Assembly: GCA_964584495.1 (NCBI GenBank)
Contig: CAZPAH010000005.1
Span: 1 to 47,538 of the forward strand
Direction of reading: 5' to 3'
Origin: CAZPAH01 sp964584495
Lineage (GTDB): Bacteria; Krumholzibacteriota; Krumholzibacteriia; Krumholzibacteriales; Krumholzibacteriaceae
Length of the DNA stretch: 47,538 nt
The notes under the pieces were generated by a model. The model made no database searches, was not told the origin of the DNA, and worked only from the letters and a program-made list of their open reading frames with translations. Shown here piece after piece: positions 1 to 9,140 of the stretch (position 1 is the first letter of the stretch; each line of letters opens with the position of its first letter). Made by a program: the position numbers and the translations under genes.

Positions 1-1355
1 CCCCTGTGAACCTGTAGCGGTCTATATTCCGGGGCATCCTGAGCCACCTGTCGACCGGGTAATCGGTCACTTCCATACCGGCCCTGAAGGAGTAGACGTT
101 GAATATCCTCTTCTCCAGGCCCAGACGTCCGATATTCTCGACGATATCCGATTTCAGAAAGATATTGGCCCCGTAATCGTCGGCCTCAATGTCGTACTTG
201 TTGAATATATATTCGGTCGACACATTGAGATCGAGTCTCGCTATCCGGTAGCTTATACCGGCCCCGCCCGAATAAAGCCGGTACGGATTATCGAAAAGCA
301 GGACCTCGCCGTAATCGGGCCTTATCGCCCAGCCGTCGTCTTTCAGGACCCTCCCGCTCACACCCGCTACGATCGGAAGATTCTCGGGTGTGTACATAGC
401 CTTGAGCTGCAGGTTGTAGGTCTCCTGCTGCCAGTACCCCTTGTAGTAGCGCTTCGTGGCGTTGTACATGATCTTGTTCTCCCTGAAACCGTACGAGGCC
501 AGAACGCCGAGATCGATCCGTCCGGCGGAGATGAAATTCTGGATCATCACCTCCTGCCCGTTGGTCGCCTCCGTTATCGTATAGCTCGAGAAGGAACGGA
601 TCTCGTAGATACCCTCGCCAGAATAGCTGTATATGGTGTTGTCGTAGCCCTCGTCCGTCTTCTCGAACTTGGTGCGGTTCTGAATCCTCATCGGGCGGTA
701 GACGAGTCCCAGTATCCATCTGCTCCGCGGTTCCCACGTGACGCCGAAGTTCCCCATGAAATAGTCCGTCACTATCTCGGGGCGGGTATACTCCTGCTTG
801 AGCCCCGTGCCTATGCTGTAGTCGAACCCGGCCCCGAAATAGAGGCCTTCCTTCAGCTTCAAGGCATAATCTACCTGAGCTTCGGGCCCGTAGTACTCGA
901 TATCCCCCGTCGAGAGGTCGGTGAGATAGAAGGGATCGTTGTACGCATCTTTCTCGATGGCCCTGTAGATCTCCCTGTCGTTTATCCTCGAATATCTGAA
1001 TCTGCCCCAAGCGGCCTGCCCGGCGCTGAGCTTCTTCGCCCCCGTGAACCCGGCGTATATATCGTTCGTGAGGTGCGGATCGTACTTTCGCTTTAGGTCT
1101 CCCGATTCCTCGTCCAGTCCTAAGGAGAACCTTATCCACTGGTAATCGAAATCCTCGAGAAGGTAGGCGGGATTGCGCCCGAAGTCGTAGGGATTTATCC
1201 TGTTGTCCCTGTCGATGAGGGTCAGCGTGCAGCCGCCCAGCGTCCTCATCCTAAGCTCGTCCCCCCGGGCCCGCGGAGCCGGGAGAAGGAGGCAGGCCGA
1301 CAAGAGCAAAACGGGAATGAAACGGGTTTTTCCGATGATTGAATCCTTACTCACC
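1..1355 (-). CDS. Outer-membrane beta-barrel protein, 3' part missing
   Basis: The reading frame stays open from a GTG at 1355 down to the window edge, giving 451 residues with no stop, so the C-terminus is missing. A GGAGG ribosome-binding site lies just upstream of the GTG. A signal peptide (about residues 1-30, hydrophobic LLLSACLLLPAP) is followed by alternating Tyr/Phe/Arg-rich strands separated by charged turns, typical of an outer-membrane barrel. The early sequence INPYDFGRNPAYLLEDFDYQ resembles the start of barrels such as DUF6850 proteins, which in Bacteroidota sit beside TonB receptors and DUF4876 proteins; that family link is from memory and unverified. It follows the DUF4876-like gene by about 20 bases and is probably the last known gene of that operon. 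Its exact role, whether uptake or surface attachment, cannot be told from the sequence. Confidence 0.8.
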
Positions 1356-1375
1356 TTTTCCTCCGCTGATCGTTT

Positions 1376-2473
1376 CTACTGGTACCCCGGCGTCGGGGGA
1401 CTGTTTATCTCGAAATCGAAAGAGCTGTTATTCGAATCCAGCCCGGGAAACCGTCTCTGCATCGACCTGGCGCTGTACTTGGTGAGGCCGACGCCTCCCC
1501 TCCCACCGTCGACCCGGACGGTCAGGTATTTCGTTCCCTCGCCGTCGAGATCGTACTCGACCCCGTCGATGATCGTATAGATGGGTACCTGAACGTAATC
1601 CGAGCCGTCGTAGTTGCCGAAAGACCATTCCTCCCCCGTCGCGATCCATACCGCCTCGTGCCCGAGATTCATCGAGAACTCGTTTCCGACCAGCGTGACC
1701 GGCGTGAGGTTCGGTACGGAAAGGTTGTCGTAATCGTGGGAGTAGGAGCAGAAAAACTCGTAGTCGGCGACGAGAAGATTCACGCATGTGTTGTAGATCG
1801 CCTGGTGATCGATGGCGTCGCTCGCGATCGCTAGAAACTGCCCCGGTGCGATCGGGCAGAGCTTCGTGACGCCCCTCGTGCCGGGGAATTCGTAGACGTA
1901 GTATGCCAGGGCGAAGTCCACCTCCTCGATATCGACCAGCTCGTCCAGATGGGTCCCGCGGCAGATAATATATCCGTCGAGGTATATCGTGTCCTGCGAG
2001 GAGTTGTAGAGCTCCATGAACTGGTCGTAATAGTAGAAGGCGGAGGACCTGCAGCCTACCGTGTACAGCTCGTTTATCACGAGCGGCGAAGATTTCTGGT
2101 ATGACATGAATATCGTGTCGGCCGATCCCGACCCGCTCACTATAGTCTTCTGCTTCTGTCCGAGTATGATGACGTTTTCCTCTTGGTTGACGAGCTCCAT
2201 CATGATCTCGTAATTTCCGGCTGGAAGCCCATCGACGACCGCCCATCCCTGATCGTCGGTCAGGTATTCCCGCTTGAAAAAGGAGGTCGTGCAATTGATC
2301 TTTACCGTGGCGTGAGGAATCGGAATCCATTCGTCGCCTTGAACCCTGGAAGTGTCCAGGGCGAGAAGATTGAGAACGTTGCTTCCGTCGAGAAGGGAGG
2401 GCCGTTCCTCGCCGCATGACATAATCATCGCGATCGAGACGGCCGCGGCGGCGATGAGGATTTCCTTCTTCAT
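1376..2473 (-). CDS. DUF4876-like lipoprotein, copy 2
   Basis: This 365-residue exported protein starts with a lipoprotein-like signal (MKKEILIAAAAVSIAMIMSC, Cys at 20). Residues about 30-115 look like a carboxypeptidase-regulatory/Ig-like fold (YLTDDQGWAVVDGLPAGNYE). Residues about 130-365 contain INELY, YYDQFMELYNSSQDTIYLDG, ASDAIDH, MNLGHEAVWIATGEE, YTIIDGVEY and a final PTPGY, which fits DUF4876, a family related to the lamin-tail fold. It is a clear paralogue of the gene directly upstream, sharing nearly all these blocks in order. It sits between that paralogue and the beta-barrel gene in one minus-strand operon behind a TonB-dependent receptor. By analogy with SusD-type partners it may be a surface lipoprotein working with the receptor; that role is inference. 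Confidence 0.8.
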   Translation of the reverse strand: MKKEILIAAAAVSIAMIMSCGEERPSLLDGSNVLNLLALDTSRVQGDEWIPIPHATVKINCTTSFFKREYLTDDQGWAVVDGLPAGNYEIMMELVNQEENVIILGQKQKTIVSGSGSADTIFMSYQKSSPLVINELYTVGCRSSAFYYYDQFMELYNSSQDTIYLDGYIICRGTHLDELVDIEEVDFALAYYVYEFPGTRGVTKLCPIAPGQFLAIASDAIDHQAIYNTCVNLLVADYEFFCSYSHDYDNLSVPNLTPVTLVGNEFSMNLGHEAVWIATGEEWSFGNYDGSDYVQVPIYTIIDGVEYDLDGEGTKYLTVRVDGGRGGVGLTKYSARSMQRRFPGLDSNNSSFDFEINSPPTPGYQ

Positions 2474-2488
2474 GTTATCACCGTCATT

Positions 2489-3616
2489 TCACTCCGCGTG
2501 CGAGTATCCCGGTGTCGGTTTGTCGGGCACGAGCACGAAATCGAAGGTCGAATTGTTCGTGTCCATACCTACTTCCCGTCTCTCCGTCGATTTACCGCTG
2601 TATTTCGAGTTGCCTATTCCGGCGAACCCGGCGTCGACGCGCGCCGTTAGCTCCTTCGTCTTCTCCGAGCTGGTGGCGTACTCGACCCCGTCGATCACCG
2701 TGTACAATGGAAGCGTGATTCTCACCTTTCCCTCGCCGTAATCCTCGTACCCGTACTCCTCCCCCGTCGCCATGACGATGGCGTTGTGCACGAGGTTTAT
2801 CATGAAGTCGGTGGAGCTCGTAGGATGTATGCTCTCGAGATTCGGAACGTTCGGGACGTCGTAATCGTGGCCAAGGGCGTTGAAGAACTCCCAGTCCGCC
2901 CCGGATAGATCGACCGCCTTGCTGCAATATGCCGAGTGATCGATAGCATCGCTGGCGACGACCACGTACTGGTGGGGAAAGATCGGATAATCCCTTCCCG
3001 TCACCGGAGTGCCGGGGAACTGGAAGGCGTATATCGCCCTTACGAAATCGTTCGTCTCCTGGTCGATCTCCTGGTCGGGGTAGTTCCTGGTCAGGATTAT
3101 TCCGTCGAGGTAGAGGGTATCATCGGCCGAGTTGTAGATCTCTACGAACTGGTCGTAGAAGTAGAATGACGAGTAGTCCGATCCGGCGTAGTGGATCTCG
3201 TTTATCATCAGGGCGTTCACCGTGGTCGGCGAAAGGATCAACGACTCGTGCACCTCGCCGGTTCCGGTGATCGTGATGTCGAGGTACCCGGTGAATACCT
3301 TTTTCTGTGCTCCGGCGACTATCTCGGTCCGGGCGAAGAGGGAATATTCGCCCGCCGCCAGCCTGTCGAACCCGGCATAACCTTCCTCGTCGGAATACCC
3401 GGTAACCCTGAATTCCTGGCTCCTCGCCTGAAGGTTCACCTCGGCCATTTCGATCAGGAACGGCTCTCCCGGCTCGGCCCCGGGCATCGCCCCCGAAGTA
3501 TCTATCACCACAACCGATATCATGCCGTTGCCGTCGAGAGCGGTGGGTGTCTCCATGCCGCAGGCCGACAGGAGAACGATCAAGCCGGTCAGAATGTATG
3601 GTAAAGTTCTTTTCAT
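2489..3616 (-). CDS. DUF4876-like lipoprotein, copy 1
   Basis: This 375-residue protein has a lipoprotein signal (LIVLLSAC, Cys at about 20), an Ig-like carboxypeptidase-regulatory segment (about 30-130, YSDEEGYAGFDRLAAGEYS), and a DUF4876/lamin-tail-like region (about 140-375). That region carries MINEIHYAG, FYDQFVEIYNSADDTLYLDG, ASDAIDH, ATGEE, YTVIDGVEY, DTNNSTFDF and PTPGY. The ATG overlaps the stop of the TonB receptor gene by four bases (ATGA), so translation is probably coupled. The neighbour downstream is its paralogue, arranged head to tail, which points to a tandem duplication followed by strong divergence. Surface exposure and cooperation with the receptor are inferred from context. 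Confidence 0.82.
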   Translation of the reverse strand: MKRTLPYILTGLIVLLSACGMETPTALDGNGMISVVVIDTSGAMPGAEPGEPFLIEMAEVNLQARSQEFRVTGYSDEEGYAGFDRLAAGEYSLFARTEIVAGAQKKVFTGYLDITITGTGEVHESLILSPTTVNALMINEIHYAGSDYSSFYFYDQFVEIYNSADDTLYLDGIILTRNYPDQEIDQETNDFVRAIYAFQFPGTPVTGRDYPIFPHQYVVVASDAIDHSAYCSKAVDLSGADWEFFNALGHDYDVPNVPNLESIHPTSSTDFMINLVHNAIVMATGEEYGYEDYGEGKVRITLPLYTVIDGVEYATSSEKTKELTARVDAGFAGIGNSKYSGKSTERREVGMDTNNSTFDFVLVPDKPTPGYSHAE

Positions 3617-6399
3617 TGCATATCCTCCGCGTTCGATGTCAGCCTCGCCCAGAGGCCGTCGAGTATCATGCTGAATTCTATGCCGTAGAATATCTCGTGG
3701 TTTCTAGTGTTCCAGTACCCCCTGTCGTCCTGGTAGTATGCCAGATCGTCGAAGAAGTTGTGGACGAACAGGGACATCTCGGCCCCGCTTCCCAGCGATT
3801 TCGAGACGTTGATGTTGAATAGAAGCCTGTCGTTGGGCGTACCGTGTTTCCTGAGGTAATATTCGTCGAAGCTCGGATCGAGCCCGTATTCGGTCGACTG
3901 CCGAGGCGTTATCGAGACGACCCGTCCTACCAGGGGATCGTAGTAGGCCGGCGAATGGAGGGCGGGATCGTCGTAGGTGAGATTCGATTCGAACAGCGTC
4001 TGCTGCAGGTCGAAGGTCATCCACATCCCGAGCTTCTTTATGAACCAATCGGCCTTGTAATTCACTATCATCTTCTGCCGCCACCTGTCAGTGTAGAAAT
4101 AGTACGGATAGACCGTCCTGCCGAGGCTACGGCTCTGCTTCGGAGAGCCCATGTAGGTCCCCGCGGCCCCCGATTTCGACTGGTAATAAGATCCCGTGAT
4201 CCTGAACGCCGTCGATATCTTCTCGATACGCTTCGTGAGGAACTGGAACTCGACGCCGTAGTTCTTGAACCAGCCGACATTCTTGTAGTAACCGTTGCCG
4301 GGATCCGCGTAGATCGTATCGATGACGGAGGCCGACGCCGGATCGGGATAATCCTCCCACCTGTAACGGTAGAGCATGATCGGCGAATCCTGCTCCCTCG
4401 GCATCCCTTCCGAATGCGTGTAGTACCCGGTAAGCACGAGCCCCACGGGACCGATCTTCCTGTCTATCGATATCTCCGTCTTCTCGTCCTGGTACCCGAC
4501 CAGGTCCCGGTTGTTGTACTCGTATACATAGGTCGAGATCAGGGGAACCGAATCGGGGGGAGTCACGTTCTCCTCGACGATCTCTATGTACTCTGGTCCC
4601 TGGAAGATAGCGGTCATCGAGGGCATCTTAGAGCTTTTCCCCCAAGCCATACGTAACTGGGTGTCGTCGAAAAGCTCGTACTTGAACCTGACCCGGGGGT
4701 TCGTGAACGTTCCGTTCTTAGACTGCACGATCCCCTTGTTGTTGAAGATCCCGTCTAGGTGCAGCTTGAACGGCGTATACATCTCGTACCTGACTCCAAG
4801 GTTCAGCGTCCAGGGTCTCATACGCAGCGAGCCGCTGATATTGTCCTCCAGGTAGATGTTCGCGGTATGCAGGGCGGGAACGGCGTCGAAGGAGAGGGGC
4901 CTGTAGCCGGTATCTCCGTACGGGGGGTAAAGCGGGTTGAATATCTTTCCATCGCCTACATTGTCGTCGAACGAATATTCGCCGCCAGCCAGCAGGGAAT
5001 GGTCGAGATCGAGAAGGCCGAAATCGTACCTGAAATTCAGTTTCGCATCGGCGCTGTATTCTTCTCCCTTCGTCCATACCTTGTAGATATACGCCCCCGT
5101 CTGGAATACGCCCTCGTAGGTGCCGGTATCGGTTTCGTCGGTCAGGATCCGGGTATCGGCACCGGTGAGCTTCTGCTGGTAGCTGTCCCTCTTCGTGTAT
5201 TTCAGGCTCGCACGCCATTCCAGCTTGGTATCCTCGGTCGGCTTGTAGTCGATCGTCTGGCCGTAGAGGTATGTCTTGTCCTTGTTGTACGTCTCGATAG
5301 ACAGGGGGTCACTGACATCGAGGTTCTGCTCGTCATGAACCCCGGTATAGTAAAGCTTGTTGAGGATCTCGAGGTTCCCGTCGCGAAGCTTGTTGCGGAA
5401 GGTGAGCTGCCCGTAGTAACGGGTATATTCGTCCCCCTCCCTCCTTATGTTCCTCTCGCTGCGCGCCATGTTGGCCGTATAAGATATTCCGGTTCCCTTC
5501 AGCACCAGGCCGCCGTTGAGATTCCCTTCCTTGGTGTCGGGGTTCGACTTGATCTTGAGCCTGTGGGGCTGCTTTCCCATCTTGGTCTTCACCTTGACGA
5601 GGCCGGTGGTTAGATCGCCGTACTCCACCGAGGGGACACCGGTTATGACCTCGACGCTCTCGATGTTGTCCGCGGGAACGGTCCTCAAATCCAATCCGCT
5701 GCCGGCGGTCGTCGAAGTGGCTCCGTACGAGGTTCCGACTCCCGACTGCAGGTTCGCATTGTTCGACAGCGTAATGTCGTCGACCATTATCTTCGTCCCG
5801 AATAGGGCGGCCTGGAGATCGGACACGTCGCCCGCCCCCCTGATCTGGATCTGCGTCTTCTCGGACAGCCCGGGAGCCTTGGTCCTCTCGATGCCGGGAA
5901 CTATATCGAGGATATCGCCGAGGTTCGTCGAGAGCTGGTGCTCTATCTCGGCGCTGGTGATCTCGTGGACCGTCTCTATCTGCTCGGGCAGCAGCTCTCT
6001 CTTGTCGAGCACCGTTATTCCGCCGATCGAGAAGAACATGTTCTGTGTTGGGTCCCCCGGGACGAGCTCGCATTTATAGGTTGTTATCTGCCCGCCCTCG
6101 ATCACGATATCCTGGTAATTCGTCGTAAAGTACTCATCCTTGTGGATCGAGATGCTCACCTTCCCCTCGGGCAGATCGAAGCTGAACCTCCCCTTCTCGT
6201 CTGTGAGCACGCTTATCGTCGTCCCCTGTATCGCAACGAGGGCCTCGAAAACCGGTTTTTCGGTCACGAGATCGATAACCTTCCCCCTGAGGCGGCCTTT
6301 CTTCGCCGCTTCCGCCCGGCAGGGCACGATAAGCGCAGCAGCCAAAAGAGCATAAAAAATCCCCCTTAGCAAGGGGGTAGCTATTCTCGATCTCCTCAT
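3613..6399 (-). CDS. TonB-dependent receptor with carboxypeptidase-like N-domain
   Basis: The product is 928 residues. The start at 6399 is chosen because GAGGAAAAG precedes it and a signal peptide begins there (MRRSRIATPLLRGIF); a longer frame to 6435 adds only polar residues. After the signal peptide comes a carboxypeptidase-regulatory-like domain (about 35-110, GRLRGKVIDLVTEKPVFEAL), then a plug domain (about 140-270: GDILDIVPGIERTKA, IQIRGAG, VEVITGVPSVEYGDLTTGLV), then a barrel of roughly 640 residues. Such receptors import or position substrates across the outer membrane using TonB energy; the substrate here is unknown. The protein ends about 18 residues past the last strand-like segment rather than at an aromatic residue. 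It leads an operon with two DUF4876-like lipoproteins and a barrel protein, so it may be a SusC-like unit with non-SusD partners. The sequence encoding residues 8-15 forms a terminator-like hairpin. Confidence 0.92.
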   Translation of the reverse strand: MRRSRIATPLLRGIFYALLAAALIVPCRAEAAKKGRLRGKVIDLVTEKPVFEALVAIQGTTISVLTDEKGRFSFDLPEGKVSISIHKDEYFTTNYQDIVIEGGQITTYKCELVPGDPTQNMFFSIGGITVLDKRELLPEQIETVHEITSAEIEHQLSTNLGDILDIVPGIERTKAPGLSEKTQIQIRGAGDVSDLQAALFGTKIMVDDITLSNNANLQSGVGTSYGATSTTAGSGLDLRTVPADNIESVEVITGVPSVEYGDLTTGLVKVKTKMGKQPHRLKIKSNPDTKEGNLNGGLVLKGTGISYTANMARSERNIRREGDEYTRYYGQLTFRNKLRDGNLEILNKLYYTGVHDEQNLDVSDPLSIETYNKDKTYLYGQTIDYKPTEDTKLEWRASLKYTKRDSYQQKLTGADTRILTDETDTGTYEGVFQTGAYIYKVWTKGEEYSADAKLNFRYDFGLLDLDHSLLAGGEYSFDDNVGDGKIFNPLYPPYGDTGYRPLSFDAVPALHTANIYLEDNISGSLRMRPWTLNLGVRYEMYTPFKLHLDGIFNNKGIVQSKNGTFTNPRVRFKYELFDDTQLRMAWGKSSKMPSMTAIFQGPEYIEIVEENVTPPDSVPLISTYVYEYNNRDLVGYQDEKTEISIDRKIGPVGLVLTGYYTHSEGMPREQDSPIMLYRYRWEDYPDPASASVIDTIYADPGNGYYKNVGWFKNYGVEFQFLTKRIEKISTAFRITGSYYQSKSGAAGTYMGSPKQSRSLGRTVYPYYFYTDRWRQKMIVNYKADWFIKKLGMWMTFDLQQTLFESNLTYDDPALHSPAYYDPLVGRVVSITPRQSTEYGLDPSFDEYYLRKHGTPNDRLLFNINVSKSLGSGAEMSLFVHNFFDDLAYYQDDRGYWNTRNHEIFYGIEFSMILDGLWARLTSNAEDMQ
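6354..6377 (-). promoter_or_regulatory. Terminator-like hairpin inside receptor signal-peptide codons
   Basis: On the minus strand CCCCCTT, a three-base loop GCT, and AAGGGGG make a perfect seven-pair stem followed by ATTTTTT. The element spans codons 8-15 of the TonB receptor gene. The stem matches that of the terminator at 28668-28691. Its shape is that of an intrinsic terminator, but whether it works while ribosomes translate through it is unknown. Confidence 0.55.
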
Positions 6400-6785
6400 C
6401 TGCTTTTCCTCACATGAGTTTTTGTTCCCGTTCATGTAAACTCTTTTTTACTCCTGCGTTACTATAACATAAAATGGACGGCCGATCCAGCCCAACCTGT
6501 CCGAACCTCACTGTGTTCCATTGCAAAATAGTTGGTTGCACCTACACCGATCCCCGCTTCCCTTCCCGGGACGGGTCGGTGGGCCTCCGGCTACAAACTC
6601 CCTCCATATTACTTAACGCGGGCAAGAGCGATTTCCTGCATACTATTTCACGGATTTTCCGGCCTATTGGAACGCTCCATACAGGATTGGGGGGCTGCGC
6701 GAAAAGAGGGGTCTTGGGGGAAAGTCGAGCATCCGAAAAAAGTAGAGTCTCGGGGAAAGTGCAGCCTTCGGGAAAAGAGGATTCT
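6400..6785. other. Intergenic region between dipeptidase and receptor operon
   Basis: No convincing gene lies in these 386 bases. On the minus strand a long imperfect hairpin is visible at 6545-6581: CACCGA pairs with TCGGTG, then CCCG with CGGG, then TCCC with GGGA, around a GGGAA loop. It lies about 145 bases upstream of the receptor start, so it could be in that mRNA leader. The 40 bases before the receptor start are AT-rich with TATAGT-like hexamers, but I could not pair them with a good -35 box. No U-run follows the hairpin, so it is not an obvious terminator for the dipeptidase. Confidence 0.4.
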
Positions 6786-7886
6786 TCACAGGCAGACCGA
6801 TTCGAACAGCTCGAGCAGGTTCAACCCCATCACCCTGTCCATATCTCCGCGTGAAAAACCTCTTTTATCAAGCTCCACCGCTATCGCGGGGACCTTGGAA
6901 ATATCTTCTAGCCCCTTCGGAACTACGGCGATCCCGTCGAAATCCGATCCGAGACCGACGCAACCGGGACCCGCGACCGATACTGCATGCGCGATATGAT
7001 CTATGACCGCCTCGATGCCGGGTAGCTCTATCTCGTCGAGAAGAGGCTTGTAGCGGGGCATAAGCTCCCTGTCGGCCCTATGAACGTCTCCGTGGTATAT
7101 TTTGCAGAGCTCCTTTCGCTCTTTCCTGTAGATGCTCCACAACCCCATTATCTTTTCGTGAGATTCCGGGTCGAGGAAACCGGGGAAAAAGTTTATAGCC
7201 GTCACTCCGCCCCTATCCCCTACGGCGGCTACTATCTCGTCGCTGGCGTTCCGGGGTATATCGCAGAGCGCCCGCATGCATGAATGCGACAGAATCACCG
7301 GATTACCGGAGATTTCGAGGACGTCGAAGACGGTCTCGTCGGAGGCATGAGAACAGTCGATCACCATTCCCAGCCTGTCGAGCACGGCCACCGCCTTCCT
7401 GCCGAGGCCGCTCAAACCTCCCCACCTCCTCTCGCCGCCCGAAGAATCGCCCAGCTCGTTCGTGTTGAGCCAGGTCAGGGTGAAGCACCTCACGCCGGCG
7501 CCGTGCAGCCTCTCGAGCAGAGCGAGATCTTTTCCTATCGCATGCCCGCCTTCTACCCCGATCACGGCGGCGATCCTGCCCTCGCCCGAGATCCTGCGGA
7601 TCTCCTTTCCGGTCAAGGCTATCTCGATACGCGCCGGGTAATCTTCCGCGACCTTCTCGACCCGGCCGATCATCGAGAAAACGCTGTCGGCCCATGAGTC
7701 GGGATCCAGATCGGGGTCGACCCAGCATGCGAAAACCTGGGCTCCCACTCCCCCCTCCTCCATCCTCGGAAGATCTATATGGCCGGTTGCCAAGCGTGTG
7801 CCGGGATCGAGCGAGGGATCGCCCGCGAGAACGGTCGGCGTGTCGCAGTGGGCGTCGAATATCATCTTGGGGAAATAAGGCTCCAT
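6786..7886 (-). CDS. Membrane-type dipeptidase, peptidase family M19
   Basis: This 366-residue protein matches renal/microsomal dipeptidases, zinc enzymes that cleave dipeptides (including D-residue dipeptides in some bacteria). The metal ligands are visible: the HxD pair in FDAHCDTP near the N-terminus, the bridging Glu in GVEGGHAIG, and His residues in CSHASDETVF and LSHSCMRAL. The C-terminal GLGSDFDGI is also typical. Length is normal for the family and there is no signal peptide, so it is probably cytoplasmic. AGGAAG precedes the ATG. The gene stands alone, with about 190 bases to the pilin-like gene upstream, and nothing nearby points to a special substrate. Confidence 0.93.
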   Translation of the reverse strand: MEPYFPKMIFDAHCDTPTVLAGDPSLDPGTRLATGHIDLPRMEEGGVGAQVFACWVDPDLDPDSWADSVFSMIGRVEKVAEDYPARIEIALTGKEIRRISGEGRIAAVIGVEGGHAIGKDLALLERLHGAGVRCFTLTWLNTNELGDSSGGERRWGGLSGLGRKAVAVLDRLGMVIDCSHASDETVFDVLEISGNPVILSHSCMRALCDIPRNASDEIVAAVGDRGGVTAINFFPGFLDPESHEKIMGLWSIYRKERKELCKIYHGDVHRADRELMPRYKPLLDEIELPGIEAVIDHIAHAVSVAGPGCVGLGSDFDGIAVVPKGLEDISKVPAIAVELDKRGFSRGDMDRVMGLNLLELFESVCL

Positions 7887-8080
7887 CTTTCTTCCTGCCG
7901 CGTCCGGATCGTTCCCGTGAGGCCGGCATAAGCGGCAGGGGGAATAATACCAGCAAAGCTCCCGGCATCGCTACAGGTTAATTGGACGAATCGCGCTGAT
8001 GAGGGCTGGAGGCGATCGATCGCACCGGCGGCCCGTAGCGGAGCTCAAGGCTGTTAAATCTATTACGCCGCGCAGGATGG

Positions 8081-8602
8081 CTAATGCACTATCTTGGCCG
8101 ATGTCGCGGCATCCCCGTATATGTACAAAGCGTAAGGGAGAAGCGCTTCCTTGCTTCGAATGGCGTATTCCATCTGAGTGGGCCCGTTGAACTGTATATC
8201 GTGACTGTTGCTGACGAAGAAATCCCATCCTCCCTGGTCACCCGCCGTCGCCCCCCCGATATATTCGAAGTCACCCACCACTTTTCCATCGTAGAACTGG
8301 AGCCAGATCGTATTCAGGGTCGGCGGGTATTCGCCCTCCATTGCGAAATATGAGGTCAATGCTATCTGGACATTCTTCAGGTTCTGGACCGTCGCGGCCA
8401 CCTGGGCGGCCTTCTTCGATCTGTAAAAGTTTGAAAGGACTATAGTTGCAAGAAATCCGATTATCTCTATCACAATGAACAGCTCGAGGAGCGTGAATCC
8501 GGCCACACCGAGTCCGCGCCAGAACGATCTCTTCCTCCCCGAGGAGCCTCTCCTGCTCCATGGGTTTGCAGATATCGAGATAAGTCTTCGAATACGTCGC
8601 AA
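8081..8602 (-). CDS. Type IV pilin-like protein with prepilin leader
   Basis: The 173-residue product carries a prepilin peptidase site and hydrophobic helix, GFTLLELFIVIEIIGFLA: cleavage would fall after Gly35, with the conserved Glu five residues later. The start is TTG, chosen because AAAGGAG lies six bases upstream; this gives an unusually long basic leader of 35 residues (rich in Arg and Ser). After the helix come an alpha-spine with QVAATVQNLKNVQIAL and YFAMEGEYPPTL, as in GspG/PilA-like (pseudo)pilins, then a short beta region. No other pilus or type II secretion gene is in the window, so assembly factors must be elsewhere. A second acidic residue inside the hydrophobic helix (VIEIIG) is worth noting. 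Confidence 0.85.
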   Translation of the reverse strand: MRRIRRLISISANPWSRRGSSGRKRSFWRGLGVAGFTLLELFIVIEIIGFLATIVLSNFYRSKKAAQVAATVQNLKNVQIALTSYFAMEGEYPPTLNTIWLQFYDGKVVGDFEYIGGATAGDQGGWDFFVSNSHDIQFNGPTQMEYAIRSKEALLPYALYIYGDAATSAKIVH

Positions 8603-8670
8603 GATGCACTCCTTTGCGGCGACGAAGGTTAACTACGGTTCCCGATCTCCATCGCAGCAAGAAATATGAC

Positions 8671-8695
8671 AAAAAGAGGGGGCCGTAGCCCCCTC
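8671..8695 (-). terminator. Intrinsic terminator after NifU-domain gene
   Basis: On the minus strand GAGGGGGC, loop TACG, and GCCCCCTC form an eight-pair stem followed by TTTTTGT. It lies 29 bases past the stop of the NifU-domain gene and before the pilin-like gene, which therefore needs its own promoter or read-through. Confidence 0.9.
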
Positions 8696-8723
8696 ATTTA
8701 CATTTACCGCTTTACGAAGATGA

Positions 8724-8948
8724 TCAGAATGGTACCGATTCCACCCTTTTCACCTCGGGTATCCTCTCCTTCAGGACCTTCTCCACGCCGAAGGTCAGAG
8801 TCATCTGGGACATCGGGCATCCGGCGCAGGAGCCTTTCAACCTGACCTTTACGATACCGTCGACGACATCGACGAGCTCGATATCTCCGCCGTCCGCCTG
8901 AAGGTTGGGCCTTATCTCTTCGAGCACCTTTTCGACCTGCTCACGCAT
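8724..8948 (-). CDS. NifU-like C-terminal domain protein (Fe-S scaffold)
   Basis: The 74-residue product is a complete stand-alone Nfu domain: VEKVLEEIRPNLQADGGDIE followed by VDGIVKVRLKGSCAGCPMSQ. The CxxC pair (CAGC) binds a [4Fe-4S] cluster at a dimer interface in known Nfu proteins, which hand clusters to target enzymes. The start at 8948 has GGAGGT eight bases upstream; the open frame extends 30 codons further but without a binding site. It is transcribed away from the protease gene and ends at a strong terminator, so it is likely a single-gene unit. No isc or suf genes are in view. Confidence 0.93.
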   Translation of the reverse strand: MREQVEKVLEEIRPNLQADGGDIELVDVVDGIVKVRLKGSCAGCPMSQMTLTFGVEKVLKERIPEVKRVESVPF

Positions 8949-9140
8949 TTCATTACCTCCATCGATGAATACCTGACAAATATAATGGAAAATCGATTTC
9001 ACTCCAAGCCATATCATGATGGATGCTCGATTCATCAAGACCGACCGGTAAAAAGCGCTTGTATGCAGGCATCTCTTTTCTTAATATCTATATGCAGCCA
9101 GTATCAGGCCGATACCGAAAAGATGGTGGCTTGACTCTTG

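Noticed and set aside
6474..6999. Plus-strand frames in the spacer and over the dipeptidase end
   Set aside because: They overlap the dipeptidase C-terminus, show no domain and have no ribosome-binding site.
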